64,000 nt of DNA from an uncultured Collinsella sp. (GCA_958427355.1 CAUACA010000005.1:39017-103016), one strand, 5' to 3'. Shown: positions 1 to 13,487, numbered from the stretch's first letter. Made by a program: numbers and translations. Notes: a model not told the origin generated them from the sequence alone.

Positions 1-115
1 TTCGCGAAGTTTCCCGAAGAAAAGGCTCAGCCGCCACCCTGCGACCTACCGGGGATTGCTATGACATACGTTGGCTGATTTGGTTTGAATAGAAAGGTTG
101 ACAGAGGGTGGTGGG

Positions 116-311
116 CAGTTAGTTCAGATTTGTATTTTTTTGGCAGTGGCTTTTGCTTAATCATCTCGGTTTTTGAGTCACTGGGACCCAGCGATAAGCC
201 TTTTCCGCCCTTGAGTAAGCATATCTGCCTCATTAGGAAAGCGAAAACAGTTCAATTGAGCCTAAATTAACCGACTTCTGCTCTTTGAGAAATACAAATC
301 TGAACTAACTG
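116..311. repeat. 22-bp perfect inverted repeat around 152 bp of non-coding DNA
   Basis: The arms at 116-137 and 290-311 are exact reverse complements over 22 bases. The 152 bp between them carry no convincing gene: the short open frames on either strand lack ribosome sites and recognisable sequence. The stretch is more A/T-rich than the neighbouring genes. It could be a small non-autonomous mobile element or a structured RNA; nothing in the sequence decides between these. Confidence 0.6.
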
Positions 312-340
312 TCCAAAGACATATCTCTCCCTTGGTAAAA

Positions 341-420
341 GGCCTTCATATGATTGCAATTCACCTGAAGGCCCCATACAAAATGTGGGCTCTGTCGTCC
401 GAATGAACGACAGAGCCCAC
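341..420 (-). terminator. Two consecutive hairpins distal to carB
   Basis: The first hairpin has 8-bp arms (341-348 / 366-373) and the second a perfect 14-bp stem (385-398 / 407-420). Read leftward, each stem is followed by a short T-rich run (TTTTACC and ATTTTGT). They lie 170-250 bases beyond the carB stop, so they probably act as back-up terminators for the carAB transcript. Confidence 0.5.
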
Positions 421-493
421 ACTCATTTTCTGTTCAGCCCCAATCATCGCGCAAAGTCCCTTCGGCAGCACACGGTGCAGCCGAGTCACCGCA

Positions 494-577
494 GGCTGGG
501 GCGGGAGGCGGTCCTTTCTCTCGGAAAACTTCGCGAAGCCCAGTTTCCGAGAGAAAGTGTCCGGCTCCCGCCCCGGC
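494..577. repeat. Long stem-loop just downstream of carB
   Basis: The outer arms (494-507 / 564-577) pair with one mismatch. The inner arms (514-527 / 544-557) pair perfectly over 14 bp, and the loop region contains the palindrome CTTCGCGAAG. The structure starts 14 bases beyond the carB stop codon and lacks a T-run, so it is either an intergenic repeat element or a mRNA 3'-end stabiliser. The first bases of the window (TTCGCGAAG, then TTTCCC) resemble its right half, which suggests a second, truncated copy. The rest of 1-590 holds no supported gene. Confidence 0.6.
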
Positions 578-590
578 CGGACAGCTCGAC

Positions 591-3905
<3,315 letters not shown>

Positions 3906-3906
3906 G

Positions 3907-5337
3907 TTAGTTCTCCTCGGTCTCAGTCTCGGCGAAATTCCAGCCAGCCAGGCGGTCCTTCGCGGTGTCGATGTCCAGGTAGTTTTCCTCGCCGTCCATG
4001 AGTCGCGTAAAGGCGGTAAAGAGATAGTGGGCATCGGTGGGGCCAGGCGAGGCCTCGGGGTGGTACTGGACCGAGAAGCACGGGGCATCGAGCAGTTGGA
4101 TGCCCTCGGCGGTGCCGTCGTTGAGGTTCACGTGCGTCAGGCGAATGCGGCCGAAGCGCTCGTTCATCACGACCGGCGCGATTCCGCGGCGCACCCAGAC
4201 GCGCAGATCTCCATCGGCCGCATGCTCGGTCTCGCCGCCGGAAAGCTCGGGGACAAGCTTGCCCAAGCTGGGGAACAGCAGGCCAAAGCCATGGTTTTGC
4301 GCGGTGATCTCCACGCGACGGCTTACCAGGTTCATGACCGGCTGGTTGCCACCGCGGTGACCGAACTTAAGCTTTTCCATCTGGGCGCCGCAGGCCAGGC
4401 TGATCATCTGGTGACCAAGACAAATACCAAAGACCGGCACCTTACCGATCAGCTGCTGCACCTGCTCGTAGGTCTCCACCACGGCGTCGGGGTCGCCGGG
4501 GCCATTGGACAAAAAGACACCGTCGAGATCCATGTCGAGCACCTGCTGGGCGGGCGTATCCCACGGCACGACGGTAAGGTCGCAGCCGGCGCGGACCAAG
4601 CCCTCTAGAATGCCGCGCTTCACACCGCAGTCGTAGGTGACCACTTTATGACGGGCAGGAGCGGCAGCCGCAAGTGCAAAGTCATGCGTGGCAGGCAGGT
4701 CGGCGGCCACAAACTCGTGAGGCGCGGGGCAACTTACGGTCTTCACCAGGTTCTCGCCTACCAGCGTGGGCGCTGCGGCCAGACGCTCGGCAAGCTCGTC
4801 GACGTCGAAGATCTCGGTCGAGATAATGCCCATCTTGGAACCATTGTCGCGCAGATGGCGCACCAGAGCGCGAGTGTCGACACCCTCGATAGCGACGATG
4901 CCGTGAGCGCGCAGATACTCCGGCACGCTGACGGTCGAGCGCCAGTTAGAAGGCGTGGCGCACATGTCGCGAACGATCATGCCGCGCATAGCCGGAGCGC
5001 TCGCAGGGCGCACGGTGTCGCCGGGGAAGGCCGACTGGACGTCGGTCTCGTCGATACCGTAGTTGCCGATCTGCGGATAGGTCATGGTTACGATTTGGCC
5101 GGCATAACTCGGGTCGGTCATGACCTCAAAGTAGCCCTCGAGCGAAGTGTTGAAGCAGACTTCGCCGGTCGCGGTGCCCTCGGCGCCGCATGCACGTCCA
5201 TAAAAAATGGTCCCATCCTCAAGATACAGGATGCAGGGACCGCAGGTGCCCTTGCTGGTTTTGGCCAGCATGCGCTGGCAAAGCTCGCTGGGCGCGAAGG
5301 TGCGGGCGGCAGCGCCCGCGGTATGGTTGTTCGCCAT
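3907..5337 (-). CDS. carA: Carbamoyl-phosphate synthase small (glutaminase) subunit
   Basis: This is the class I glutamine amidotransferase that feeds ammonia to CarB. The nucleophile lies in GICLGHQ (Cys about 306) and the His-Glu pair in QYHPEASPGPTD. At 476 aa it is about 100 aa longer than typical CarA. The excess is an N-terminal extension of about 30 aa and an insertion of about 45 residues between ITAQNHGF and the downstream LTHVNLNDGT, within the glutaminase domain. The start is the ATG at 5337, preceded by AAGGAG; an ATG 7 codons upstream lacks a site. The leader carries a PyrR-like element, so pyrimidine control is likely. It is the first gene of carAB. Confidence 0.96.
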   Translation of the reverse strand: MANNHTAGAAARTFAPSELCQRMLAKTSKGTCGPCILYLEDGTIFYGRACGAEGTATGEVCFNTSLEGYFEVMTDPSYAGQIVTMTYPQIGNYGIDETDVQSAFPGDTVRPASAPAMRGMIVRDMCATPSNWRSTVSVPEYLRAHGIVAIEGVDTRALVRHLRDNGSKMGIISTEIFDVDELAERLAAAPTLVGENLVKTVSCPAPHEFVAADLPATHDFALAAAAPARHKVVTYDCGVKRGILEGLVRAGCDLTVVPWDTPAQQVLDMDLDGVFLSNGPGDPDAVVETYEQVQQLIGKVPVFGICLGHQMISLACGAQMEKLKFGHRGGNQPVMNLVSRRVEITAQNHGFGLLFPSLGKLVPELSGGETEHAADGDLRVWVRRGIAPVVMNERFGRIRLTHVNLNDGTAEGIQLLDAPCFSVQYHPEASPGPTDAHYLFTAFTRLMDGEENYLDIDTAKDRLAGWNFAETETEEN

Positions 5338-5343
5338 AATTCT

Positions 5344-5374
5344 CCTTCCCGGTCTCACAGGACCGGCTTAAAGG
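5344..5374 (-). promoter_or_regulatory. Probable PyrR-binding loop overlapping the carA ribosome site
   Basis: In the RNA sense this reads CCTTTAAG, then the stem CCGGTC / GACCGG around a CTGTGA loop, then GAAGG. It closely resembles the PyrR-binding consensus, a stem-loop carrying GTCC-N-G-N-GAG. The 3' arm runs into the AAGGAG that serves carA. UMP-bound PyrR would therefore block translation rather than trigger attenuation, as proposed for actinobacterial pyr leaders. PyrR itself is not in this window. The match is by eye. Confidence 0.6.
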
Positions 5375-5496
5375 TGTGTAGTTAGGCCTCGCGGTATTGT
5401 AACCGCAAGCATGCCTCATGGCGTTAATTTCATCGAAATGTTTACGAAATGATAATTATGACTTTCTATGCATAATGATTTTTTAATCCCCGTCCC

Positions 5497-5538
5497 AGAA
5501 AAATCATCCCGCGGGGCTTGTGACTCACGCGGGATGAT
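5497..5538 (-). terminator. Rho-independent terminator after the gene at 5545
   Basis: A perfect 11-bp stem (5503-5513 / 5528-5538) is followed leftward by a TTTTTC run. It starts 6 bases beyond the stop codon and closes the ABC-exporter operon before the carA promoter region. Confidence 0.8.
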
Positions 5539-5544
5539 GACGTC

Positions 5545-6510
5545 TTACTTTTTCTTGTCCTGTTCCAGCAGATCGGACGGCGTTCGGTCGGGCTTGCCGC
5601 CGCGGAAAATCTCGCGGCCATGCAGACGATGTTCCAGGTCACGTTCGGCCTTTTCCTCGTCAATTTTGGTCTGGCTCACCACCGGGTCCTCAATCAACGA
5701 CGACACCGAGTTCACCTGCTTCTGAATGCGCTCGGCGATGGTGTCATCCATACTCACGATGCGCATCTTCCAGTCGATATTCGTGGCGTTGGATGAGCTC
5801 TTGGTCCACACGAACGTCAGGATGGCGCTCTGGTGGCCCCGCGCGGGGAACATGCCAAAGAAGGAATCGTGCTGAATATTGCTATCCTCGTCGATATAGG
5901 CGTGAACGTTATACACCACGCGGTCGATCTTATCGTTGAGCAGCGCGTTGGTCGCAAGCGCCGCGGCCTGAATCTGCCCGTTGGACAGCAGTTCGAGCTC
6001 GTTGGCAGACGATGTGTCCAACACCGTCACCTCGACCGTGCCCGTACGCTCATCAGCTTCATCGACGGTAAAGTCGAGCGGGAACTGCGTAAAGCCGTTG
6101 CCCCACTCAAGGCCGCCCTTCAGCGCCGTCGAAACGGTATCGACTGAAACGCTCTCGGACAGGTTGGCGGTATTCAGACGACGCATCACGCCGTAGCCAA
6201 TCTGCATGCCCACGATCAGTACCAAAATACCAATGACCACGGCCATCGCGGTCTTCGTAATGGTATGACTCACCTGCGAACCCGAAGGATCGTCCTCGGA
6301 CAGCGGGTCGATATGTTTTGCCTGGCTCGCGCGGTCCTCGCTGCGCAGCTGCGCTAGCGCAGCTTTGTCACCGCGCTTGGCCGCAGCCTCCTTCTCACGC
6401 ATGCGCTCGGTTCGCTTTTTGGCAAGCGTGGGATCCAAGACACCGGATGCATCGATTTCGGAGAATAACTCCGTCACTTCTTCCGGAGTCAAAGGGTTCT
6501 TGTCAGCCAT
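5545..6510 (-). CDS. Single-pass membrane protein of unknown function
   Basis: The protein is 321 aa. A charged cytoplasmic N-terminus (about 1-85, many Lys/Glu/Arg) precedes one transmembrane helix (about 86-108, AMAVVIGILVLIVGMQIGYG) and a C-terminal domain of about 190 aa with mixed strand/helix character. The tail is highly charged and ends DKKK. I do not recognise the family. It starts 19 bases after the ABC-exporter stop and shares its terminator, so the two are probably co-transcribed; a helper role for the exporter is only an inference from position. Confidence 0.85.
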   Translation of the reverse strand: MADKNPLTPEEVTELFSEIDASGVLDPTLAKKRTERMREKEAAAKRGDKAALAQLRSEDRASQAKHIDPLSEDDPSGSQVSHTITKTAMAVVIGILVLIVGMQIGYGVMRRLNTANLSESVSVDTVSTALKGGLEWGNGFTQFPLDFTVDEADERTGTVEVTVLDTSSANELELLSNGQIQAAALATNALLNDKIDRVVYNVHAYIDEDSNIQHDSFFGMFPARGHQSAILTFVWTKSSSNATNIDWKMRIVSMDDTIAERIQKQVNSVSSLIEDPVVSQTKIDEEKAERDLEHRLHGREIFRGGKPDRTPSDLLEQDKKK

Positions 6511-6529
6511 AAACTTCCTGTCATATCAA

Positions 6530-8302
6530 TCAGTCGAGCTCGTGCGCACGCGCACCTTCGAACTGCATTCGATAGTAACGGGCATAGGTGCCGCCACGGG
6601 CGAGAAGCTCCTCGTGCGTGCCACGCTCCACAACGCGACCATGCTCAACGGTCGCAATCTCATCGGCATGCTTAATGGTCGAAAGACGGTGGGCGATGAT
6701 AATCGTAGTGCGGCCGCGCGCCAGTTCTTCGAGTGACTCCTGCACCGCCTCCTCGCTCTCGTTATCCAAAGCACTCGTCGCCTCGTCCAAAATCAGGATC
6801 TTGGGGTTCTTGAGAAACACACGCGCGATGGCAACGCGCTGCTTCTGTCCGCCCGAAAGACGGCTGCCGCGCTCGCCCACCACGGTGTCGTAGCCCTGTG
6901 GAAGCGACTCGATAAAGGCATCGATGTTGGCGCGACGGGCGGCCTCGGCGATCTCTCCTGCCGTAGCGCCCGGCTTGCCGTAGGCGATGTTCTCGCCAAT
7001 CGTACCGTCAAACAGATAGACATCCTGCTGCACCAGGCCGATGGCACGACGCAGGCTATGCTGCGTCACGTCACGCACATCTTGGCCGTCGATGCTAATG
7101 GATCCGGCAGCCACGTCGTAAAAGCGCGGCAGCAGCGAACAGGTCGTGGACTTGCCACCGCCCGAAGGGCCAACCAAAGCGATGGTCTGCCCGGGCTTGA
7201 TGGACAGGTCCATATGGTCGATAACGGGACGCTCGTCGGCATCGCCCTCGCCCAGCTCAACATCCTCGTAGTTAAAGCACACGTCGTGATACTCCACGGC
7301 GCCGGCAGTCACCTGCAGATCCGTAGCGCCCGGCTTGTCCTGGATATCCGGCGCGGTCGAGAGCACCTCGTCCATACGCTTAAAGCCGGCGATAGCCTTC
7401 TGATACGTTTCGGCCGAATTGACGAGCGTCTCAAGCGGCGTGCAGAACAGCGAAATATAGAGTGCAAAGGTCGCCATATCGACCGCCTGCAGCTGTCCCT
7501 GGGCGACCAGCCAGCCGCCCAGCAGTACCACGATCACATAGAGCACACCCGAGAGCAGGCCATACGTCGCGGTATAGACGCCCATGGCGTGATACATATT
7601 CTCCTTGGACGAAAGATAGCGATTGTTTGAGGCGCGGAACTTGAAGCGTTCGGTCTCCTCATTGGCAAAGCTCTTGACCACGCGCATGCCCGCCAGCGAA
7701 TCCTGCAGCTGCGCATTGATGCCGCTGATCTTTTTGCGGTTGTCGCTAAAGACCTCGCGCATGCGCATGTTCTGCCAAAACATGATGACCGCAAACGCTG
7801 CCGTCACCACGGCCATGGCGAGTGCCAGCACCGGGGCGATGGTAAAGAGGATCACAAACGAGCCGATAATCTCGATGCCGCAGATGATGATCCACTCGGG
7901 CACGTGGTGCGCCGCCTCGCAGATATCGAACAGGTCGTTGACCACGCGGCTCATCATGTCACCCGAGCTGTTGCGGTCGAAGTACGCAAAGCTAAAGCGC
8001 TCATACTGGTCAAACAGGTCCTCGCGCATCTTGGACTCCATGCGCGCGCCCATCACGTGACCCCAATAGCTCACAAAGTAGCGGCAAGCGCAGCGGACGG
8101 CATACATCAGCACCAAGCCCACCGCGATCATGCCGAGCGCCTGCATAATGGCAGCCTGACCCTGAGTAAACAGCCCACCAGTCAAATTGCGCAGGATAAT
8201 GGGGAACGCCAGGTCAATGGCGGCAAGCACCAGAGCACAAACAGTATCAGCAACAAAAAGCCCCATCTGGGGCTCGTAATACGAAAGAAACCTCTTAAAC
8301 AT
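6530..8302 (-). CDS. ABC exporter, fused transmembrane and ATPase domains
   Basis: This is a 590-aa half-transporter of the MsbA/LmrA type, expected to act as a dimer in the membrane exporting a lipid, drug or peptide. It has six predicted transmembrane helices in about 1-310. The nucleotide-binding domain (about 340-580) contains Walker A GPSGGGKST, the signature LSGGQKQR, Walker B ILILDEATSALD and the switch His in IIIAHRLST. All catalytic motifs are intact. The ATG at 8302 has GAGGA upstream. No second half-transporter lies nearby, so a homodimer is likely. The substrate cannot be told from sequence. Confidence 0.93.
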   Translation of the reverse strand: MFKRFLSYYEPQMGLFVADTVCALVLAAIDLAFPIILRNLTGGLFTQGQAAIMQALGMIAVGLVLMYAVRCACRYFVSYWGHVMGARMESKMREDLFDQYERFSFAYFDRNSSGDMMSRVVNDLFDICEAAHHVPEWIIICGIEIIGSFVILFTIAPVLALAMAVVTAAFAVIMFWQNMRMREVFSDNRKKISGINAQLQDSLAGMRVVKSFANEETERFKFRASNNRYLSSKENMYHAMGVYTATYGLLSGVLYVIVVLLGGWLVAQGQLQAVDMATFALYISLFCTPLETLVNSAETYQKAIAGFKRMDEVLSTAPDIQDKPGATDLQVTAGAVEYHDVCFNYEDVELGEGDADERPVIDHMDLSIKPGQTIALVGPSGGGKSTTCSLLPRFYDVAAGSISIDGQDVRDVTQHSLRRAIGLVQQDVYLFDGTIGENIAYGKPGATAGEIAEAARRANIDAFIESLPQGYDTVVGERGSRLSGGQKQRVAIARVFLKNPKILILDEATSALDNESEEAVQESLEELARGRTTIIIAHRLSTIKHADEIATVEHGRVVERGTHEELLARGGTYARYYRMQFEGARAHELD

Positions 8303-8332
8303 GCAGTCCTCGGAGATAAAACAATAACGTAA

Positions 8333-8372
8333 GACCCTGGGGCAAATAATCAGTAGTGTTTGCCCCAGGGTC
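8333..8372 (-). terminator. Hairpin between the Nudix gene and the ABC exporter
   Basis: A perfect 14-bp stem (8333-8346 / 8359-8372) begins 11 bases beyond the Nudix stop codon. Leftward the following sequence is only moderately T-rich (TTATTGTTTT a few bases on), so termination may be partial. Confidence 0.65.
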
Positions 8373-8382
8373 GCCCTCGCTT

Positions 8383-9078
8383 TTAAAGCTCAGTTCCGCC
8401 CAGCCTGTGTGCGATGCTGTCACAGGCCAAGGCGCCCACGACGGTCTTGGCGTCTTCGATCTTGCCGTCGAGCACGGCATCGATCAGCTCGTGCAGTGGC
8501 ACCAGGTCCACGTTGACAAACTCGTCATCATCGGGGTTGGGCGCATCAAACTCGAGCTTGGTAGCCAAGTAGATGTGGATGATCTCATCGCAAAAACCGC
8601 AGGACGTGACAATCGACGTCAAAAAGCGAATACGACCGGCCCTAAAGCCCGTCTCCTCATGCAGTTCGCGCTTGGCGCAATCGAGCGGGTCCTCGCCTGG
8701 ATCGAGCTTGCCGGCGGGAATCTCGACCGTCACGCGGTCGATGGCGGTGCGGTACTGACGCACCAGTACGATCTTGCCGCTCTCGGTCAGTGCCACAACG
8801 GCCGCCGCACCCGGATGGCGAACGATATCACGGGCGCTGCGGCGACCGTTGGGCAGCTCAACCTCAAGACGGTGGACGTCGAGGATCTTGCCCTTCCAGG
8901 CGCACTCCTCCGAAAGAATCTTCTCGTGCAGCTCGACATCGTGCGGGTCGTCGTCGCCCAGCACCAGCGCCGGCTCGTCAGCGACCTCGCCACCAGGCTC
9001 GCCCTCGGCGTGCCCATACGTGCGGCTGTCCTCTTCAACGATCTGCGCATCCACGAGCTCTTCGTTCTTCTCGTCCAT
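8383..9078 (-). CDS. Nudix hydrolase, ADP-ribose pyrophosphatase-like
   Basis: The family cleaves nucleoside diphosphates linked to another moiety, here probably ADP-ribose to AMP and ribose-5-phosphate. The Nudix box is complete: GKLDPGEDPLDCAKRELHEE followed by TG. The order of elements (WKGKILDVHRLEVELPNG, VRQYR, EIPAGKLDPGE) matches NudF-type enzymes. The N-terminal 55 residues are acidic and low-complexity, an unusual extension. The ATG at 9078 is preferred over one 3 codons upstream because GAGAGGA sits 9 bases before it. The gene follows purD by 21 bases, so it is probably in the same transcript. Confidence 0.9.
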   Translation of the reverse strand: MDEKNEELVDAQIVEEDSRTYGHAEGEPGGEVADEPALVLGDDDPHDVELHEKILSEECAWKGKILDVHRLEVELPNGRRSARDIVRHPGAAAVVALTESGKIVLVRQYRTAIDRVTVEIPAGKLDPGEDPLDCAKRELHEETGFRAGRIRFLTSIVTSCGFCDEIIHIYLATKLEFDAPNPDDDEFVNVDLVPLHELIDAVLDGKIEDAKTVVGALACDSIAHRLGGTEL

Positions 9079-9099
9079 CCGTCTCATTCCTCTCGGATT

Positions 9100-10404
9100 T
9101 TAGGCATCCCAGGCGTCGCGGCCGCGCAGCGCGCGCAGGCCGATGTCGTGGCGCAGGGTCTTGCCTTCAAAATCAATCTTCTCGCAGGCCTCGTAGGCAA
9201 GGTTGCGAGCGTTCTCGAACGTGTCGCCCAGAGCGGTCACGGCAAGCACGCGGCCACCATTGGTCACGAGCTGGCCGTCCACCACGGCAGTGCCCGCGTG
9301 GTACACGGTCACGTTCTCCATGGCCTCGGCATCGGCGATACCGGTGATGACCTTGCCCTTCTCGTAGCTGCCGGGGTAGCCCGCGCTCGTCAGGACAACG
9401 GCCACGGCCCACTCGTCGCGCCAGTCGAGCTCAATCTGATCAAGCTCGCAGTTGGCGCAGGCGAGCATGACCTCGACTAGGTCGTTCTTAAGGCGCGGCA
9501 GCACGACCTGCGTCTCGGGGTCGCCAAAGCGGGCATTGAACTCCAGCACCTTGGGCCCGGCAGGCGTGAGCATAAAGCCGCCGTACAGGCAGCCGCGGTA
9601 GTCGATACCCTCGGCAGCGAGCTCGGCCACGGTCTGCTCCATGACCTTCACCATCGTGGCGTGCTCCTCGTCGGTCACGATGGGCACCGGGCTGTAGACG
9701 CCCATACCACCGGTGTTGGGGCCCTTGTCGCCCTCGAGTGCACGCTTGTGATCCTGCGAGGTGGCCATAGGACGCACGGTCTTGCCGTCGGTAAAGGCCA
9801 GCAGCGAGCACTCGGGGCCAACCAGCATTTCCTCAATGACAACGGTGTTGCCGGCATCGCCAAAGGTGCCGCCAAAACACTCACGCACGGCTTCCTCGGC
9901 CTGCGCAAGCTCAGTCGCCACGATAACGCCCTTGCCTGCGGCCAGGCCGTCAGCCTTCACGACCAGTGGGGCGCCCTGCTCGCGCACATAGGCGAGAGCC
10001 GAAGCCTCGTCAGTAAACGAGCCGTAGGCGGCCGTCGGAATGCCGGCACGCTCCATGAGCTGCTTGGAGAATAGCTTGGAGCCCTCCATCTGGGCGCCCT
10101 CGGCACCCGGGCCAAAGCAGGGAATGCCCGCCGCGCGCACGGCATCGGCAACGCCCGCCACGAGCGGAGCCTCGGGGCCGATCACCACGAGTCCGCATCC
10201 GTGGCTCTGGGCAAACGCCGCCACGGCCGCAGGATCGCAATCGTCGAGAACCACGTTCTCGCCGCAGCTCGCGGTGCCGCCGTTACCCGGCGCAATGTAG
10301 AGCTTGCCGGCGCGCGGTGATGCTGCGAGCTTTGCTGCCAGAGCATGCTCGCGGCCGCCGCTGCCCAACAACAGGATGTCGATGGTTTGAGTGTCCGCCT
10401 TCAA
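9100..10404 (-). CDS. purD: Phosphoribosylamine-glycine ligase
   Basis: PurD (GAR synthetase) catalyses the second step of purine synthesis, joining phosphoribosylamine and glycine with ATP. At 434 aa it is a standard length. The N-terminus has the GSGGREHALAAKL motif, the ATP-grasp core contains VVKADGLAAGKGV, and ARFGDPETQ is intact. The start is a TTG at 10404, supported by GAGGAGG five bases before it; no ATG is better placed. It lies downstream of purA but is separated from it by a hairpin. Confidence 0.96.
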   Translation of the reverse strand: MKADTQTIDILLLGSGGREHALAAKLAASPRAGKLYIAPGNGGTASCGENVVLDDCDPAAVAAFAQSHGCGLVVIGPEAPLVAGVADAVRAAGIPCFGPGAEGAQMEGSKLFSKQLMERAGIPTAAYGSFTDEASALAYVREQGAPLVVKADGLAAGKGVIVATELAQAEEAVRECFGGTFGDAGNTVVIEEMLVGPECSLLAFTDGKTVRPMATSQDHKRALEGDKGPNTGGMGVYSPVPIVTDEEHATMVKVMEQTVAELAAEGIDYRGCLYGGFMLTPAGPKVLEFNARFGDPETQVVLPRLKNDLVEVMLACANCELDQIELDWRDEWAVAVVLTSAGYPGSYEKGKVITGIADAEAMENVTVYHAGTAVVDGQLVTNGGRVLAVTALGDTFENARNLAYEACEKIDFEGKTLRHDIGLRALRGRDAWDA

Positions 10405-10458
10405 GGGTGCCTCCTCTATGGATTAGCGGCCCGCTCCGCGCGAGCCCTTTGCAAGCAA

Positions 10459-10500
10459 ATATACCCCTCAGCCGCCCGTCCGGGCTGCAAAGGGGTATAT
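10459..10500 (-). terminator. Hairpin between purA and purD
   Basis: A perfect 10-bp outer stem (ATATACCCCT at 10459-10468 with 10491-10500) encloses a second, smaller GC-rich hairpin. Downstream T-content is low (ATTTGC), so it may attenuate rather than fully stop purA transcription before purD. Confidence 0.55.
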
Positions 10501-10522
10501 CGCAATAACCGAATAGTGCCGA

Positions 10523-11809
<1,287 letters not shown>

Positions 11810-11902
11810 GTTTACTCCTTACATTCATGGACTGTCTACGCGCCACGCCGGCACGCAGAAGCACAAAACATTCCCAGTATACCCGTGCAACGGGCGCCTG
11901 TC

Positions 11903-13294
11903 CTACTCCTCGGTATGCGCCCCATCAAGCTCATAGAACTTGGTGGATGCCGGCAGGAACATCAGGTCGACGTCACCGATCGGGCCCGAACGGTTCTTGG
12001 CCACGACGATACGCGTAACGCCCTCGTCGGGTCGATCGTCACGCGAGGCCTCAGCCTCATCAGCGGAGCGATCCAAGAACATAACGATGTCGGCGTCCTG
12101 CTCGATGGAGCCCGATTCACGCAGGTCGGACAGCTGCGGGCGCTTGCCGGTACGGGACTCAACCTGACGCGACAGCTGCGATAGCGCGATTAACGGAATC
12201 TTGAGCTCCTTGGCCATGATCTTTAAACCACGCGACATCTCGGAGACCTCGACGGTACGGCTCTCGGAGCGACGTCCCGGCGGAGGACTCACCAGCTGCA
12301 GGTAGTCCAGGATAATGATGGCCTTCTCCTTGTTGTGGAGCATGCGGCGGCTCTTGGCGCGAATCTCGGTCACCGTGGTGCCGGGCGTATCGTCAATCAG
12401 AATGTCGAGCTTAGACAAGGTCTGCGTGGCCTCGTTGATATTGGCCCACTGTTCGGGACTAATGCGGCCCGTACGGAAGTCGCTGATTGAAATCATGGCG
12501 TAGGCGCAAATCAGGCGCTGGGCAATTTCCTTGCCCGACATCTCCAGCGAAAAGAAGCCGACGGTATAGCCCGCAGCGGCGGCGTTGAGCGCTAGGTTCA
12601 GAGCGAACGACGTCTTACCCACGGCAGGGCGGGCGCCGATAATGATGAGCTGGCCCTCGCGGAAACCCATAAGCATGCGGTCGAGCGACGGGAAGCCGGT
12701 GGGCACGCCCGCGGCCTGTCCGCCGGCCTTACACACTTCCTCGGCCTCGTTATAGGCCTCGACCATAAACTCGGTCAGTGTCTTATAGCTCGACTTGACC
12801 TCGCGCGCCGTGACCTTGAGCAGCTTGCTCTCGGCCAGCTCCACGACCTCTTTGGTGTCGGTAGGGGCATTATAGGCCAGTGCGTTAATCTCGTTGGTGG
12901 CACCGATCAGCTCGCGCAGCATCGAGTCGCGACGGACGATGGCGGCATGGTGCTGCCAGTTCACGAGCGACAGGGTCTGACCCATCAGCTCCAATATGTA
13001 GGCCTCGCCGCCCACGGCATCAAGCTTGTTGATGCTGCGCAGGTAATCGATCAGCGAGATAGAGTCGATGGGAATGCGACTGTTGTACATATCGACCATC
13101 GCGGTGTAGATGGTCTTATGAATGGGCCGGTAGAAGTCATCGGGCTGTAGCTCGACCTGGGCCTCCTCGACCACCTCGGGCGATAGCAGCATGGCGGCCA
13201 GCACATTGGCCTCTGCATCTTGGTTTTGGGGGAGACCCAACTTGGAACCACGGTCCTCAACCGTCAGCCCCGTCTCCCTTTCGTCATATGCCAT
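11903..13294 (-). CDS. dnaB: Replicative DNA helicase
   Basis: This is the hexameric 5'-3' helicase that leads the replication fork. The N-terminal primase-interacting domain starts about QNQDAEANVLAAMLLS, and the RecA-like motor has Walker A GARPAVGKT, an IIILDYLQL Walker B and the conserved DLRESGSIEQDAD. No intein is present. The ATG at 13294 has GAGGA five bases upstream; two ATGs slightly upstream overlap that site and are less likely. With DciA encoded at 28.4 kb, the window holds both the helicase and its probable loader. Confidence 0.96.
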   Translation of the reverse strand: MAYDERETGLTVEDRGSKLGLPQNQDAEANVLAAMLLSPEVVEEAQVELQPDDFYRPIHKTIYTAMVDMYNSRIPIDSISLIDYLRSINKLDAVGGEAYILELMGQTLSLVNWQHHAAIVRRDSMLRELIGATNEINALAYNAPTDTKEVVELAESKLLKVTAREVKSSYKTLTEFMVEAYNEAEEVCKAGGQAAGVPTGFPSLDRMLMGFREGQLIIIGARPAVGKTSFALNLALNAAAAGYTVGFFSLEMSGKEIAQRLICAYAMISISDFRTGRISPEQWANINEATQTLSKLDILIDDTPGTTVTEIRAKSRRMLHNKEKAIIILDYLQLVSPPPGRRSESRTVEVSEMSRGLKIMAKELKIPLIALSQLSRQVESRTGKRPQLSDLRESGSIEQDADIVMFLDRSADEAEASRDDRPDEGVTRIVVAKNRSGPIGDVDLMFLPASTKFYELDGAHTEE

Positions 13295-13450
13295 GAGCAT
13301 CCTCATTCATATCGCTTGCGAGCATCCATAGTATCAGCCACAGTCCCAAAACGGGCCGTGCCCCGGCAATCATCACCGAACGAAACGGATGAACGGTCCC
13401 GTGTATAGGACTTCGACGCAACGCCTGCCATGGCACTCGCCAAGCGTAGA

Positions 13451-13487
13451 AAACAAAAGGGCGCCCTGGTCTCCCAGAGCGCCCTTC
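13451..13487 (-). terminator. Terminator of the rpsF-ssb-rpsR-rplI operon
   Basis: A 13-bp stem (13457-13469 / 13474-13486) with a four-base loop is followed leftward by TTTTGTTTT. It lies 32 bases beyond the rplI stop codon. Confidence 0.85.

Noticed and set aside
27..270. Short open frames on both strands at the left edge
   Set aside because: They overlap the 22-bp inverted repeat, lack ribosome sites and have no recognisable sequence.
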